Below, one piece after another: positions 1 to 9,233 of a stretch of 64,000 nt of DNA. The notes below the pieces were generated by a model. The model worked only from the letters and a program-made list of their open reading frames with translations. It ran no database searches and had not been told where the DNA came from. Position numbers and translations under genes: made by a program. Source of the stretch: Palsa-506 sp963707065 (lineage in GTDB: Bacteria > Actinomycetota > Actinomycetes > Streptosporangiales > Streptosporangiaceae); assembly GCA_963707065.1 (NCBI GenBank), contig CAVPPJ010000001.1:19566-83565 (forward strand), given 5' to 3'. How positions within the stretch are numbered: position 1 is the stretch's first letter; each line of letters starts with the position of its first letter.

Positions 1-1083
1 GGTCCCGGCATATTCACGATCCCGCACGGCCCAGTCCGCTCCGGCGTCGTCGAGTCGGTGGAGTACCTGGTGGAAACGCCGGGTGAGGATATCCCGCACC
101 TGAACATGCGCTTGTTCTACAAGCACCGCGGAATCGAGAAGCGGTTCGAGAGCATGACCGTAGCTGATGGCGTGCTGCTGGCCGAGCGCACCGAAGGGAC
201 GGCCTCCGTCGCGCACGCGCTCGCGTACTGCCATGCCCTGGAGCGCATCGCGGGCACTGACGTCCCGTGGACCGCAGCTCTGGTCAGGGTGCTGCACGCG
301 GAGCTGGAGCGACTGGCCAGTCATCTCGATGTCGTCGTCCGGCTGGCCGACGCTGCCGGGCTTGCTGTCGCGACCGCCAGGTTCGGCTGGCACAAGGAGC
401 AGGTACTTCGCCTGGTGAGCCAGTTGTGCGGCAGCCGGTTCGGCCGCGGGGTTGTCGTGCCGGGCGGGGTGAGCAGGCTTCCGCTGCTCGGTCCCGCTGA
501 GCTGCTTGCGGCCATTGACGGACTGGAACCACGCGTCACAGCAGACCTGGGGACGCTGATGGGTACTGCGTCATTCCTGGACAGGTTGCGCCGAACCGGG
601 CCGCTACGGCCGGAGCGTGCCCGCGAGCACGGCGCCCTCGGGCCAGTCGGCAAGGCATCGGGGTTCGCCGATGACGCGCGGCAGCTGCGCCCCTATGATG
701 CCTACCGCTCGCTAGGCCTGCGAGCCGCCACTCGGCCGGGCGGGGACGCGCTGGCCAGGCTCCAGGTTCGTGTAGACGAGGTCACCCAGTCCATCCGCCT
801 GCTGCGGCAGGCTGCCGACGAGCTTAGCGAGGCGGCCACGGGGCCGCTGCTGGCCGTCTGCGATGTGCGGGCCGGACGGGGCGTCGGCTGGGCCGAGGCG
901 CCACAGGGAGAGGTGCTCTACGACGTGCGGGTCGAGGACGGCCTAATCCGCCGTTGCCGGCCCCGCTCGGCGTCCTTCCACAACCTCGTCCTGATGCATG
1001 AGGTGTTTGCCGGTGACATCCTCACTGACTTCCCGTTCATCGAGGCGAGCTTCGGGCTGTCAATGGCAGGAGTGGCTGGCTAG
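1..1083 (+). CDS. Hydrogenase-4 component G-like (NuoD/HycE-family) large subunit, 5'-truncated by the window
   Basis: The reading frame is already open at base 1 (codons read GPGIFTIPHGPVRSGVVES), so only the C-terminal ~360 residues are present. The stretch up to RLFYKHRGIEKRFE and the FGRGVVVPGGVSR motif are typical of the NuoD/HycE/HyfG family, the quinone-side large subunit of complex I and group 4 hydrogenases. The C-terminus (LTDFPFIEASFGLSMAGVAG) lacks the CxxC that ligates nickel in true [NiFe] hydrogenases. I therefore infer an energy-converting-hydrogenase-related complex without hydrogenase activity. HyfI- and HyfB-like genes follow on the same strand, so it is part of a membrane-complex operon. 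The N-terminal half, including any N-terminal cysteine pair, lies outside the window. Confidence 0.85.
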   Translation, partial: GPGIFTIPHGPVRSGVVESVEYLVETPGEDIPHLNMRLFYKHRGIEKRFESMTVADGVLLAERTEGTASVAHALAYCHALERIAGTDVPWTAALVRVLHAELERLASHLDVVVRLADAAGLAVATARFGWHKEQVLRLVSQLCGSRFGRGVVVPGGVSRLPLLGPAELLAAIDGLEPRVTADLGTLMGTASFLDRLRRTGPLRPERAREHGALGPVGKASGFADDARQLRPYDAYRSLGLRAATRPGGDALARLQVRVDEVTQSIRLLRQAADELSEAATGPLLAVCDVRAGRGVGWAEAPQGEVLYDVRVEDGLIRRCRPRSASFHNLVLMHEVFAGDILTDFPFIEASFGLSMAGVAG

Positions 1084-1119
1084 ATGGCGGATCATTCCCG
1101 GACACAGGTGAGGTCGTAG

Positions 1120-1903
1120 ATGTGGGCGCTACGAGGCCTGCGGAATGGCGTGCTCACCACGCGCTGGCCGGAAAGGCCGGACGAATACGCGGCGGTGACC
1201 CGCGGCCGGCGATGGTTCTGACGCCGTTGCCCTGCGGGCCGAGCAGCTTGACGGCTTGTGCCCGACCGGCGCCATCAGCAGGGAGCGCAGCGGCGTGGTC
1301 CGGCTTGACCAGGGGCGCTGCATTCAGTGCGGCCGCTGCGTAGCGGCTCTCCCGGAGATGTTCGGGTGGGCGGTGGGTCCCGGCAGCGCCTCGTCGGCGC
1401 GGCCCGCGCTGAGCGTGCCTGCGGTCGCCGAGACGCCGGAGCGCCTGTCAGCGATCAGCGACGATCTGCGTGCCAGGACGCGGGCACTGCGAAGGTCGGT
1501 GCATGTACGGCATGTCGACGCCGGGTCTGACGGCGCGGAGGAATGGGAGATCATGGCCCTGCTGAACCCCGTCTACGACGTGCACCGGCTCGGGATCTTC
1601 TTCACTGCCAGCCCCCGGCACGCGGACGTGATGCTGGTGACCGGTGCCGGCGCGCGCGGGATGACCGGGCCGCTGCACCAGACCTATGATGCGATGCCCC
1701 ACCCGAAGATCGTGATCGCGGTAGGCACCGACGCCGTGAACGGCGGTCTGATCAGCCCGTCCTACGCCGTCACCGGTGGCGTCGGCGCCACGGTGCCGGT
1801 GGACGTCTGGCTGCCGGGCTCCCCGCCGAGCCCGTTCAGCATCCTGCACGCGCTGCTGCTCGCGCTAGGGCGCCTGCCAGTTGGGCCGGTGCCGGGCCGG
1901 TGA
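1120..1903 (+). CDS. HyfI/HycG-like (NuoB-family) subunit with ferredoxin-like N-terminus, frameshifted
   Basis: Translation begins at ATG 1120 (MWALRGLRNGVLTTRWPERP) but hits a TGA at 1219. Homologous sequence resumes one frame over from about 1211 (GSDAVALRAEQLDGLCPTGAI) and runs to the TGA at 1901-1903. The break looks like one extra base near 1199-1211. Four cysteines (the one in CPTGAI plus CIQCGRC) can hold one 4Fe-4S cluster. The NuoB-like domain follows. Where NuoB/HycG relatives carry the cysteines of the proximal cluster, this protein has HVDAGSDGAEEWE, VGTDAVNGG and VWLPGSPP, so all those ligands are absent. It lies 36 bp after the large subunit, and its stop overlaps the GTG of the HyfB-like gene (GTGA), implying translational coupling. 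Confidence 0.75.
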
Positions 1904-3992
1904 CGGGATACTCGGTCGTGCTGGCTGCCGGCCTCGCACTGCTGGCCGCGGGTGCCGCCGTGGACCTGGTGCTCGGCGCCAGCCGGCCCAGGCTGGTGCC
2001 AGTCCCGTACCTGCTCGGCACTGCGGCGTCGGCTTGCCTGGTAGTGGCCGGGTGCGGCGCGCTTGCGGGCCGAACGGCCCGGCTCGGGGCGCCTGGTGTC
2101 CTCGGCCCCGGCACGATCGGGCTTGCCGCGGACCAGCTGTCCGGCCTTTTCCTAGTGATCGTGTTCGGCGCCGCCACGGCCGTCTCGCTGGCGTTCGCCA
2201 GCTGGGCAAGCCGCGCCCGGCCCGGCCGCCGCGGCCTCGGCGCGAGCTATGCCCTGGCCATGGGTGCGGTGGCCGTAGTGCTGACCGCCAGGGACGCGTT
2301 CACCTTGCTGTTCGCATGGGAGACACTGACGCTCGCGTTCTACCTCCTATCCGGCTTCGAGCGGGCTAAAGCCGGACGGACGGACGCAGCGCTAGTCACG
2401 CTCGCGTTCGGCCAGATCAGCGGCGCGGCCCTGCTGGCTGGCCTGCTGCTGCTGGCCGGCCGCTCAGGTTCGCTGACCCTGGCCAGCATGGCGCATGTCA
2501 CCCCCGGCGCGCTGCGCTCAGCCGCCGAGGTGCTGATGCTGCTCGGCTTCGCCGTCAAGGTGGGCCTGGTGCCGTTCCAGGTCTGGCTGCCGCGCGGTTA
2601 TGCGGCTGCGCCCGGCCCGGCCCGGGCGATCATGGCAGGCGTAGCCGTCAACGTCGGCTTCTACGGGCTCTGGCGCACGCTAGCCCTGCTCGGGCCGCCG
2701 CCATCATGGGTGACCGGGGCACTGCTGGTGCTGGCCGGCCTCACCGCGATCCTCGGGATCGCGCACGCGGCCGTGCAGGGCGGCCTGCAACGGGTCATCG
2801 CCTACTCCAGCGTGGAGAACACGGGCCTTATCCTGGCAGGCTTCGGTGTGGCGCTGGTCGGCGCGGCCATCAGGGACAGGCAGCTGCTGGCCGTCGGGCT
2901 GCTCGCCGCGACGCTCCAGGTTGTGGCTCACACGGTGGCGAAATCACTGCTGTACACGGCCAGCACCCAGATCGAGGCAGCCGCCGGGACCGGCGACCTC
3001 GACGAGCTGCGCGGCACGGCCGGGCTGGCGCCTTGGAGCGGCACCGGGCTGGCGATCGGCAGCCTGACCCTGGCCGGCCTCCGCCAACCGCGGGTTTCGT
3101 CTCCGAGTGGTTCCTGCTGGAGGCACTGATGCAGCAGTTCCGGGTTCCAGGGCTCGGTGACCGCCTGGTGCTGGCCGTCGCCGGTGCTGCCGTGGCGCTC
3201 ACGGTCGGATTCGCTGGTGTGACATTCGTCAGGCTGATCGGCCTGATCGTCCTCGGCAAGCCGTCGCGGCGCGGCGTGGCCGGTCGCGGTGACTACGGTC
3301 CTGGCGGACGCGCCGGGATTGTCCTGCTCGGGGCGGCCTGCCTGGGCATCGCAGCGCTGACGCCGCTGGAGATCCGGGTCATCGCCGCTGGCCTGTCACC
3401 GATCGTGCCGGCCGGGACGACGGCAGCCGCACTGAAATCTCCCTGGGTGGTGCAGCCGGTGTTCGCCGGCTTCTCGATCTTGTCGCCGTCGTGGCTATGG
3501 GTGGTGATGCCTGGTCTCTTCCTGATCGTCGCCCTGGCCGCGTGGGCAGCCTCGGGCCGCAGGCTCCTGCGGGTGCGCCGTGTCCCGCCATGGCGGTCAG
3601 CGACGGCGGGGGTGTCCGGGCAGGACAGTTACACGGCCTTCGGGTTCGCCAATCCGACCCGTCGCGTACTCGCCGCGGTGCTGCATACCAGGGCCGAGGT
3701 CCGGCAGATCGAGGAACGCGGGGCTGACGGCGCCGCCACTGGGCCACAGCCTGCGCCCGCGCAGATTGGCAGTTCGGGCAGGGAAAGCGAGCCAGTTGCG
3801 GCGGCGCATGTCGGTTATAGCTCCGACGTTATTGAGGTGGTCGAGGAGTACCTTTACCGGCCAGTTTTGCGCCCATTCATGGGGCTCGTAAGAATCGTGC
3901 AGCGACTTCAGTCTGGCCGTCTCGATGCGTACCTCGCCTACATGCTCATTGCCCTGGTCGCAGTACTGGCCGTCGTGACTGCACTGCACTGA
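1900..3992 (+). CDS. HyfB/NuoL-like proton-translocating membrane subunit, frameshifted
   Basis: Antiporter-like subunit of a hydrogenase-4/complex I-type assembly. The first ~395 residues (from GTG 1900) are a run of hydrophobic helices with the family core KVGLVPFQVWLPRGYAAAP and HTVAKSLLY. The frame is lost at about 3085: frame 1 reads LAGLRQPRV and soon stops, while the family motif PPTAGFVSEWFLLEAL continues in the next frame to TGA 3990-3992. Inserting one C into CTCCGCCA would restore LAGLPPTAGFVSEW, so a one-base deletion in a C run is the simplest explanation. The total length of ~697 residues matches HyfB. It overlaps the HyfI-like gene by four bases. The C-terminal part carries the extra helices and a long cytoplasmic tail typical of HyfB. 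Confidence 0.8.
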
Positions 3993-4235
3993 GCCGACGA
4001 TGGAACCACTGCATTGAGTCAAACCACGCAGGCATAGCGCACTGCAGATAGGCATGATTGTGCTTGCCGGCTCGCGAAGCCTGGCGACACGGAGATCAGC
4101 GGGCGACCAAGACGGAGCAGCTTGCATGGCGGGACACCTTCTCGGCAGTTGTGCCAAAGAATCGAGCCCAGCGAGCGGAATGGCCGCTACGCCCGACAAC
4201 CAGGAGACCCGCACGGTGGATCGCGGCGGCTTGAA

Positions 4236-4529
4236 CTAGCTGCTGCGGGGGGAGCCTACGCGAATTTCGGTGGCCATCGCCACACCGTGTTCGTCGGCGT
4301 ATGCAACTGCTGCTTTGAGCCAGCGTCGGCAGGCTTGCTGTTCAAGTTCGTGTGCATCCTTAACCTCGCTGATGCTGTCGCCCGCGCGAGGCAAGTGTTC
4401 CTCTACTACTGCAACGGCGGTCAATTCTGCGCTCATCAGCTCACGGACAAGTTCGACTGCCTGTGCGAGGGCACGTCGCGCGCCGGGCGAGTCGTTGTAG
4501 CCCACCACTATCCGGGAGACTACTGTCAC
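4236..4529 (-). pseudogene. Universal stress protein, truncated
   Basis: GTG start at 4529 preceded by GAAGG. The protein begins SRIVVGYNDSPGARRALAQAVELV, the N-terminal UspA fold (first beta strand and helix). At 97 residues it ends just after the third strand (VAMATEIRVGSP), whereas family members are about 140-150 residues and carry a Gly-rich ATP-binding C-terminus, missing here. It probably represents a decayed copy of the intact UspA-like gene at 5222, although a stable shortened product cannot be excluded. Confidence 0.6.
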
Positions 4530-4612
4530 GGTGCACCTTCAGCCTTTACGTGCCGGGCAGGCATCTCTCGCTTGTGTCCACGTCAATGAGCGGCCGGCGT
4601 CGCGCGCGATAC

Positions 4613-4888
4613 TCATCCTCGGCCGATGTGCGTGGTATCTGGCGATAGCAGCTCGAGGAGCCTGCTGCATGGCCAGGCGGCCCGCCGGAGCTCAGTGCGC
4701 TCCAGGGTCTCTTCGAGGGTGGCGGCCCGGTCATCGGGCTGCCCTTGCCAGCGGGGGCAAGCGGCATGCAGCGGGCAGGCGCTTCGCGGCGCAGACCTGC
4801 AGGCCTCGCATGCTGGCCTGGCACCAGATCGGAATGCCCGTACCGCCCGCCACAGCAGCAGGACTTCGTCCTCACTCACCTGGGACAT
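4613..4888 (-). CDS. Small cysteine-containing protein of unknown function
   Basis: ATG at 4888 with GGAG seven bases upstream; 91 codons with G/C-rich third positions, as expected for a real gene here. It has an N-terminal acidic/helical segment (SEDEVLLLWRAVRAFRSG), a cysteine cluster CEACRSAPRSACPLHAAC, and a C-terminal helix rich in Glu, Leu and Arg. The four cysteines could bind zinc or an iron-sulfur cluster, but no family is recognised. It sits between two universal stress protein genes, so a stress role is possible by context only. Confidence 0.4.
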   Translation of the reverse strand: MSQVSEDEVLLLWRAVRAFRSGARPACEACRSAPRSACPLHAACPRWQGQPDDRAATLEETLERTELRRAAWPCSRLLELLSPDTTHIGRG

Positions 4889-5221
4889 GCTCGACTCCGG
4901 TTCGCCGGTTTGGCCTCAGGTAGGGACTGTCAGCGGTGTCGCGGTCTTCATGGCGAGCCCCATCGCCGAGTAGTGAGTCAAGCAAGCATGACGCTGATCA
5001 GTCAAGGCGGTGGAAAGGCTGACCAGGTCAGCCGGCACGATTTCGTCGCGACTTGTGCGCGGGCGTCCCCCCGCACACAATGGCGGTGGCGATGAGGCTC
5101 GCCGAAATCGCGAGAGGAAAGCTCGCTGATGGCCTCTACACCCGACATCTGCCCGCAGCGGTGATGAGGAGATCATGATGCCTGCTGGCCTTTCGTATGG
5201 CGTCGAGATGGAGGTAACTCG
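4889..5221. other. Intergenic stretch between the Cys-rich gene and the USP gene
   Basis: About 330 bp with no convincing coding frame. It should hold the promoter of the USP gene at 5222. A segment near 5091-5135 (GATGAGGCTCGC, later GATGGCCTCTAC) partly recurs at 5815-5870 in front of the HyfC-like gene, so the two upstream regions may share a leader or regulatory sequence. Confidence 0.4.
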
Positions 5222-5662
5222 ATGACTGCCGGGCCATTCCGCCGGGTGCTCGTAGGGTGGGACGCGTCCGCCGGTGCCGTCGAGGCGCTGTGCGCCGCGG
5301 CGGCGATCGCGGTCGGCGAGGGTGGCCATGTTGTTGCTCTCGCAGTGGTGCAACAGGCTCCGAGTGCTGAGGCAGCGGACGATCACGACAGGGATCTGGC
5401 CGCGATCAGACGACGGACCGAAGCGAACTTTGAACGAGCACGGGCAGTGGCGGCAGGCCGCGACGTCCGGATGAGCTTGCAGATCGTCGAGGACAAGCAC
5501 GTCGCCCGCGCCGTGTGCGACTACGCCGTCGAGCATGCCTTCGATCTGCTGGTGCTGGGCCGTCACGGCGACGGCGCGGCCCTCCGCTCGCGGCTTGGCC
5601 GGGTGGCGGAGGCGGCGGCCCGGGGAAGCGCGGTCCCGCTGTTGCTGCTCGGTGCGCCGTGA
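5222..5662 (+). CDS. Universal stress protein (UspA family)
   Basis: ATG 5222 follows GGAGG at a normal distance (GGAGGTAACTCG-ATG). At 146 residues it is full family length. The protein opens FRRVLVGWDASAGAVEAL (strand 1 and helix 1 of the Usp fold). It contains the FDLLVLGRHGDG segment that precedes the ATP-binding loop and ends AAARGSAVPLLLLG, the usual last strand. The loop reads GRHGDGAALRSRLGRVAEAAARGS, close to but not identical with the canonical G-2x-G-9x-G(S/T), so ATP binding is likely but untested. Usp proteins are cytoplasmic and induced by hypoxia or stasis. Its position inside an Hyf-like cluster suggests co-induction under low-oxygen or redox stress. Confidence 0.85.
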   Translation: MTAGPFRRVLVGWDASAGAVEALCAAAAIAVGEGGHVVALAVVQQAPSAEAADDHDRDLAAIRRRTEANFERARAVAAGRDVRMSLQIVEDKHVARAVCDYAVEHAFDLLVLGRHGDGAALRSRLGRVAEAAARGSAVPLLLLGAP

Positions 5663-5810
5663 CGCGATCCTGTCGTCTCCACAAGAAACACGACGGTCCG
5701 CGAACGGCCATATGCCGCGAGCGGCGATGAACAGGAGCCGCGAATACACCGGGCAAAGCGGCGCAAGGCTTGCCAGCGCGCCAGCCCTCCCGTGTATTCT
5801 GATGGGTGTA

Positions 5811-5866
5811 ACGCGATGAGGCTCGCGTAACGCCTGGGGTTTCACCGACCCGGGACTAATGGCCTC
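5811..5866 (+). promoter_or_regulatory. Leader hairpin and DosR-like box ahead of the HyfC-like gene
   Basis: ACGCGA-TGAGGC-TCGCGT at 5811-5828 is a perfect 6-bp inverted repeat. At 5852-5866 the sequence GGGACTAATGGCCTC resembles the actinobacterial DosR/DevR box (about GGGACTTTNGGCCCT), with differences in the central TT and the last two bases. It lies 45-60 bp before the TTG start at 5911. Assignment is by resemblance only. Confidence 0.3.
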
Positions 5867-5910
5867 TACCTGCACGGGTGCCTTGTGCGCCGCAGACAGG
5901 CGGAGGTCAT

Positions 5911-6561
5911 TTGTCGATTCCGGTGCTGATCCAGGTCCTGCAGAGCCTGGTGGTCCTTTGCGCGGCACCGCTGTATGCGGGCGTGCTGGCGCGAGCCGAG
6001 GCTGTAGTCGCCTCCAGGCGCGGTCCGAGCGTTCTGCAGCCTTACCGGGACCTGGGCAAGTTGCTGCGCAAGGGCAGCGCGATCAGCGACCAGGCGTCGT
6101 GGGTTTTCCGCATTACACCGTTCGTGACGTTCGCCTGCTACCTGACAGTGTCAGTGATCGTTCCCGTGGTCACGAGCACGCCGCTGCCGCTGGCGTTTCT
6201 TGCCGACCTGATCGGCGGCGCGTTCGTGCTTGCCCTGGCCGGGTTCATGACATCGCTGGCCGGCCTGGACACAGCGAGCCCGTACGGAGGCCTCGGGGCA
6301 AGCCGGGCCAGCTGGATCGGCAGCATGGCCGAGCCCGCGCTGATCCTGGTGTTCTTTACTGTCGGCGTGGTCTCGGCGTCCGATAACCCGTATTTGATGA
6401 ACCACGCGATCGCCGCGTCCCCGTCTGCGCTGGCGCTGCCCACCCACCTGCTCGGCCTGCTGGCCTTCTTCATGATCGTGCTGGTGGAGAACGGCCGGAT
6501 ACCGATCGACAATCCCGGCGGGCAGACCGGTTATGTGCGGCAGCGGAGCCGTGACTCATAG
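5911..6561 (+). pseudogene. HyfC/NuoH-like membrane subunit, 3'-truncated
   Basis: TTG 5911 is preferred because GGAGG lies just upstream (CGGAGGTCAT-TTG). The product is a multi-span membrane protein with the family core VASRRGPSVLQPYRDLGKLLRKG and a late motif VLVENGRIPIDNPGG, which interact with the peripheral arm in complex I-like enzymes. HyfC homologues continue about 100 residues past IDNPGGT with an EEARTLEYSG-like loop and further helices. Here the frame diverges immediately after the motif (QTGYVRQRSRDS, stop at 6559-6561). The 3' third is missing, so the complex is probably non-functional unless another copy exists. It belongs with the HyfG/I/B genes at 1-3992. Confidence 0.75.
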
Positions 6562-6594
6562 TCCGGGGGTGTGGCAGTGAGTTTGCTTAGCCGC

Positions 6595-6894
6595 TTATAG
6601 GTGGGCGGCACCCCTTTGCGCCGCCCACCCGGCGGTCTCCACCTGGCGTGCCGTGGTGAGCAGCAGTTCCTCGCCTCCCGGCGGGCCTACGAGCTGCAGG
6701 CTGGCCGGCATGCGGGTGCCCGCTGCCCGGATGGGCTGCGCGGTGCAGGGCGTCCCGGCCGCGTTGAACAGCCCGGTGTACTGGGTTATCTCGATGATCA
6801 CGTCGACCAGCGAGTCGGGGGTCACGTCTTCCAGCCGGGTCGGGAACACGGACATTGCCGGCAGGGCGAGCAGGTCCAGCAGCGACTGTGCCAT
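6595..6894 (-). pseudogene. Amidase C-terminal remnant
   Basis: Reading the minus strand from about 6894 gives LLDLLALPAMSVFPTRL, then a segment ending ITQYTGLFNAAGTPCTAQPI and MPASLQLVGPPGGEELLL, before a stop at 6595. This is the conserved C-terminus of amidase-signature enzymes (TGLFNxxGxP...QLVGPxGGExLLL). The N-terminal catalytic Ser-Ser-Lys region is absent, so only about 95 codons of a ~450-codon gene survive. It lies head-on to the truncated HyfC-like gene, and a rearrangement may have created both stumps. Confidence 0.6.
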
Positions 6895-7053
6895 GCGGCG
6901 AGCCGGCCGCGGGCGTCGTCGAGCCTGGCCAGCAGGTGGCCTGCTCACGGCAGCCAGTTCCGCGGCCATGCCAGGCTGTGGCCAGCGCCTGGCGGGATCC
7001 GCTGTGCGGGCTGGCTGGCGCTGGGGTGAATTCGGGAGATGAGGAGGCTGGGC

Positions 7054-8358
7054 ATGATCCGCCGTGACGCACTGTCTGAGTATGCCCGGGGGTCGCTGTG
7101 GGTACTTCCCACGCTGTCGGTGGCAGTTGCGCTGGCCGCCGGATCGTTGCTGTCGGCTATCAGCGTCGGCGTGCACTCGCCGCTGGCGTTTCAGGGGACA
7201 CCCGACGATGCCCGCAATCTGCTGATTGGTATCGCCGGCACGATGGTGACGGTCATCGCGCTGCTGCTGGGCCTGACGGTGGTGGCGCTGCAGCTGTCGT
7301 CCACCCAGTTCTCGCCCCGGCTGCTCCGCAACTTCCTGCGCGACCGGCCGAGTCAGATCGTCCTCAGTGCCTTTGTCGCGACCTTCGCCTACAGTGCAGC
7401 GGGGCTGTACACGGTCGGCGTGTCTGGCGGCAACCGCACCGCCAGTTTTCCCCGGCTCGCGGTGAGCGGCTCGCTCGTGCTGCTTTTCGCCAGCCTGGGC
7501 CTGCTGGTGTTCTTCGCCGACCACCTCGCGCACTCCATCCAGGTCGATGCGATCATGAACGTGGTGCAGCGCAACACCGTCACAGTGATCCAGGACGGAC
7601 TGCTCACCGGCGGCGAGGACGCACCTGGCGTCCCGCGCGGGGCCGTAGCGATCACATCCCTGCGCTCTGGCTACGTGCAGGCGGTGCGCTGCCGCGCGCT
7701 GCTGTCACACGCTGCTAAGCACGGCGCCTGCATGCGGCTACGGCCCCGAGTCGGCGAACACGTGGTCGCCGGGACCACGCTGGCGTGGATCTGGCCCGCC
7801 ACCCCAGGCGATCCCGCACCCGACCCAGAGCCCTTCGCGCGGGCACTGAAGGCCGGGGTCCGGATCGGGTTTGAGCGGACCCTGGAGCAAGACGCCGCGT
7901 TCGGCATCCGGCAACTGGTCGACGCGGCCTGCAAGGCATTGTCCCCAGCGGTCAACGATCCCTACACCGCTGTCCAGGCCATCGATCACCTGACAGTGAT
8001 CTTTTGCGCGCTCGCTCAGCGGCCCCTCGGACACCACGTCGCCCGCCACCCAAGCGGCGCGGCGGTGATCGTCCCTGGGCGGCGGTTCCCGGAATACCTT
8101 GCGGTGATGTGCGGGCTCATCCGCCGCTACGGCGCACGCGAGCCAACCGTGGCCGACGCGCTGCTCCGGCTGCTCGTCACCTGCGCCGACGTCGCCGGCG
8201 ACGACCCTGAACTTCGCACGGCGATCGAGGTCCAGGCACGCATCATCATCGCCGACGCCGAACGGGAAATCCCGCAGCCAGCCGACCTAACCTCCGCACA
8301 CGCCGAAGCAGAATCCGTGCGCCGGGCAGTGCTCAGAGACCGGCCCACCGCACACTGA
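7054..8358 (+). CDS. DUF2254 family membrane protein
   Basis: ATG 7054 is chosen over the in-frame ATG at 7039 because AGGAGG lies seven bases before it. The product (~434 residues) has four N-terminal hydrophobic segments: VLPTLSVAVALAAGSLL, the LLIGIAGTMVTVIALLLGLTVVALQ region, VLSAFVATFAYSAAGLYTVG and a helix ending GLLVFFADHLAHSIQ. A soluble C-terminal domain follows, with FGIRQLVDAACKALSPAVNDPYTA, a hallmark of DUF2254. The biochemical function of the family is unknown. It is a single gene flanked by remnants on both sides. Confidence 0.85.
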   Translation: MIRRDALSEYARGSLWVLPTLSVAVALAAGSLLSAISVGVHSPLAFQGTPDDARNLLIGIAGTMVTVIALLLGLTVVALQLSSTQFSPRLLRNFLRDRPSQIVLSAFVATFAYSAAGLYTVGVSGGNRTASFPRLAVSGSLVLLFASLGLLVFFADHLAHSIQVDAIMNVVQRNTVTVIQDGLLTGGEDAPGVPRGAVAITSLRSGYVQAVRCRALLSHAAKHGACMRLRPRVGEHVVAGTTLAWIWPATPGDPAPDPEPFARALKAGVRIGFERTLEQDAAFGIRQLVDAACKALSPAVNDPYTAVQAIDHLTVIFCALAQRPLGHHVARHPSGAAVIVPGRRFPEYLAVMCGLIRRYGAREPTVADALLRLLVTCADVAGDDPELRTAIEVQARIIIADAEREIPQPADLTSAHAEAESVRRAVLRDRPTAH

Positions 8359-8599
8359 CCACACCCCAGCCACACCCCGCCGCCTGCACGCCCCCCACTT
8401 TCGAGTCGTTCGCGACGTGGTTGCATAGATCGCCTTCGGCAGGGCCGCGCGTCCGGCAGGGGCCCGCGGCATCCTTGCCGCGCGGAGGGCGAATCGTGCC
8501 TGACCCCGCAGGGCCTTCGGCAACCTGCAGCCAACTCCGCAGCCGCAGGCGATTCCGCGACCGATCCGGGTGTCGACCCAGCCAGCGGCGGAGCCTGAT

Positions 8600-8843
8600 C
8601 TGGCGCGGCCACAGGACATCGATGACAAATGGCATGCGTTCGTTGAGGACAGTCGCCCCCCGGCGCCACCCGCGTCGTGGTCACCCTGCATCCGGAGAAC
8701 GGCGGACGCGAGTCGTGCTCCGCCACCACGATCTGCCCGACCAGGAGCAGCGCGGCCACCATCGCAAAGGCTGGAAACTCTATCTAGGCCGACTTGACCA
8801 CCGGATCCGGGGCGGCGATCCGGGCCCGGACCCGAACGCCTGA
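8600..8843 (+). pseudogene. SRPBCC (AHSA1-like) gene remnant
   Basis: The final 50 codons before TGA 8841-8843 read TRVVLRHHDLPDQEQRGHH followed by KGWKLYLGRL. This is the C-terminal helix region of AHSA1/SRPBCC-domain proteins (LRHxxLPDxxxxxxHxxGWxxYLxRL). Upstream, pieces of the same protein (VVVTLHPENGG) lie in another frame near 8680-8703, so at least one frameshift is present and no start can be assigned. Confidence 0.5.
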
Positions 8844-8889
8844 ACCGAGGCCGCCAACGGCCTCGATAGCAGCTGGAATGTCCACGACG

Positions 8890-8991
8890 ACGCAGAACGT
8901 GCGGCAGGTCGCTCATGTCGTTGGCTACGACAACGAGGCGTCCTTTTCCAAGGCGTTCAGTCGGCTCTTCACCCGCCCGCCTGGTGGGTAG
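8890..8991 (+). pseudogene. AraC-family regulator C-terminal remnant
   Basis: Codons ending at TAG 8989-8991 read VRQVAHVVGYDNEASFSKAF then SRLFTRPPGG. This is the second helix-turn-helix of AraC/XylS regulators (VAxxVGYxxExxFxxAFxRxFxxxP). No N-terminal part is present. Together with the SRPBCC stump it marks a small graveyard between 8.4 and 9.2 kb. Confidence 0.5.
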
Positions 8992-9233
8992 CCGGCGCGA
9001 GCAGCTAGCCGCCCCGCTGCGGCTGGCGGATCAGACGGCGCACCGCTGCGTGGGGATCGCTGCGAGAGGAGACCTACGGCAGCTGTTGTGGCTCCGGCCA
9101 TGGCCGGGTCGACGCCGGACTTCAGGGCCGCCCGTGCGGGGATCTGCTGAGCCTTTGCCCCTGTCGTGATGTCATTCCGGGTGGTAGGTGACCGGGCCGT
9201 TGCCGGGTGGCTCGCGGCGTTTGTAGCGGCAGG

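Noticed and set aside
4916..5968. 350-codon minus-strand open frame
   Set aside because: It overlies the well-supported USP gene and the HyfC-like start, and its protein has no domain-like pattern.
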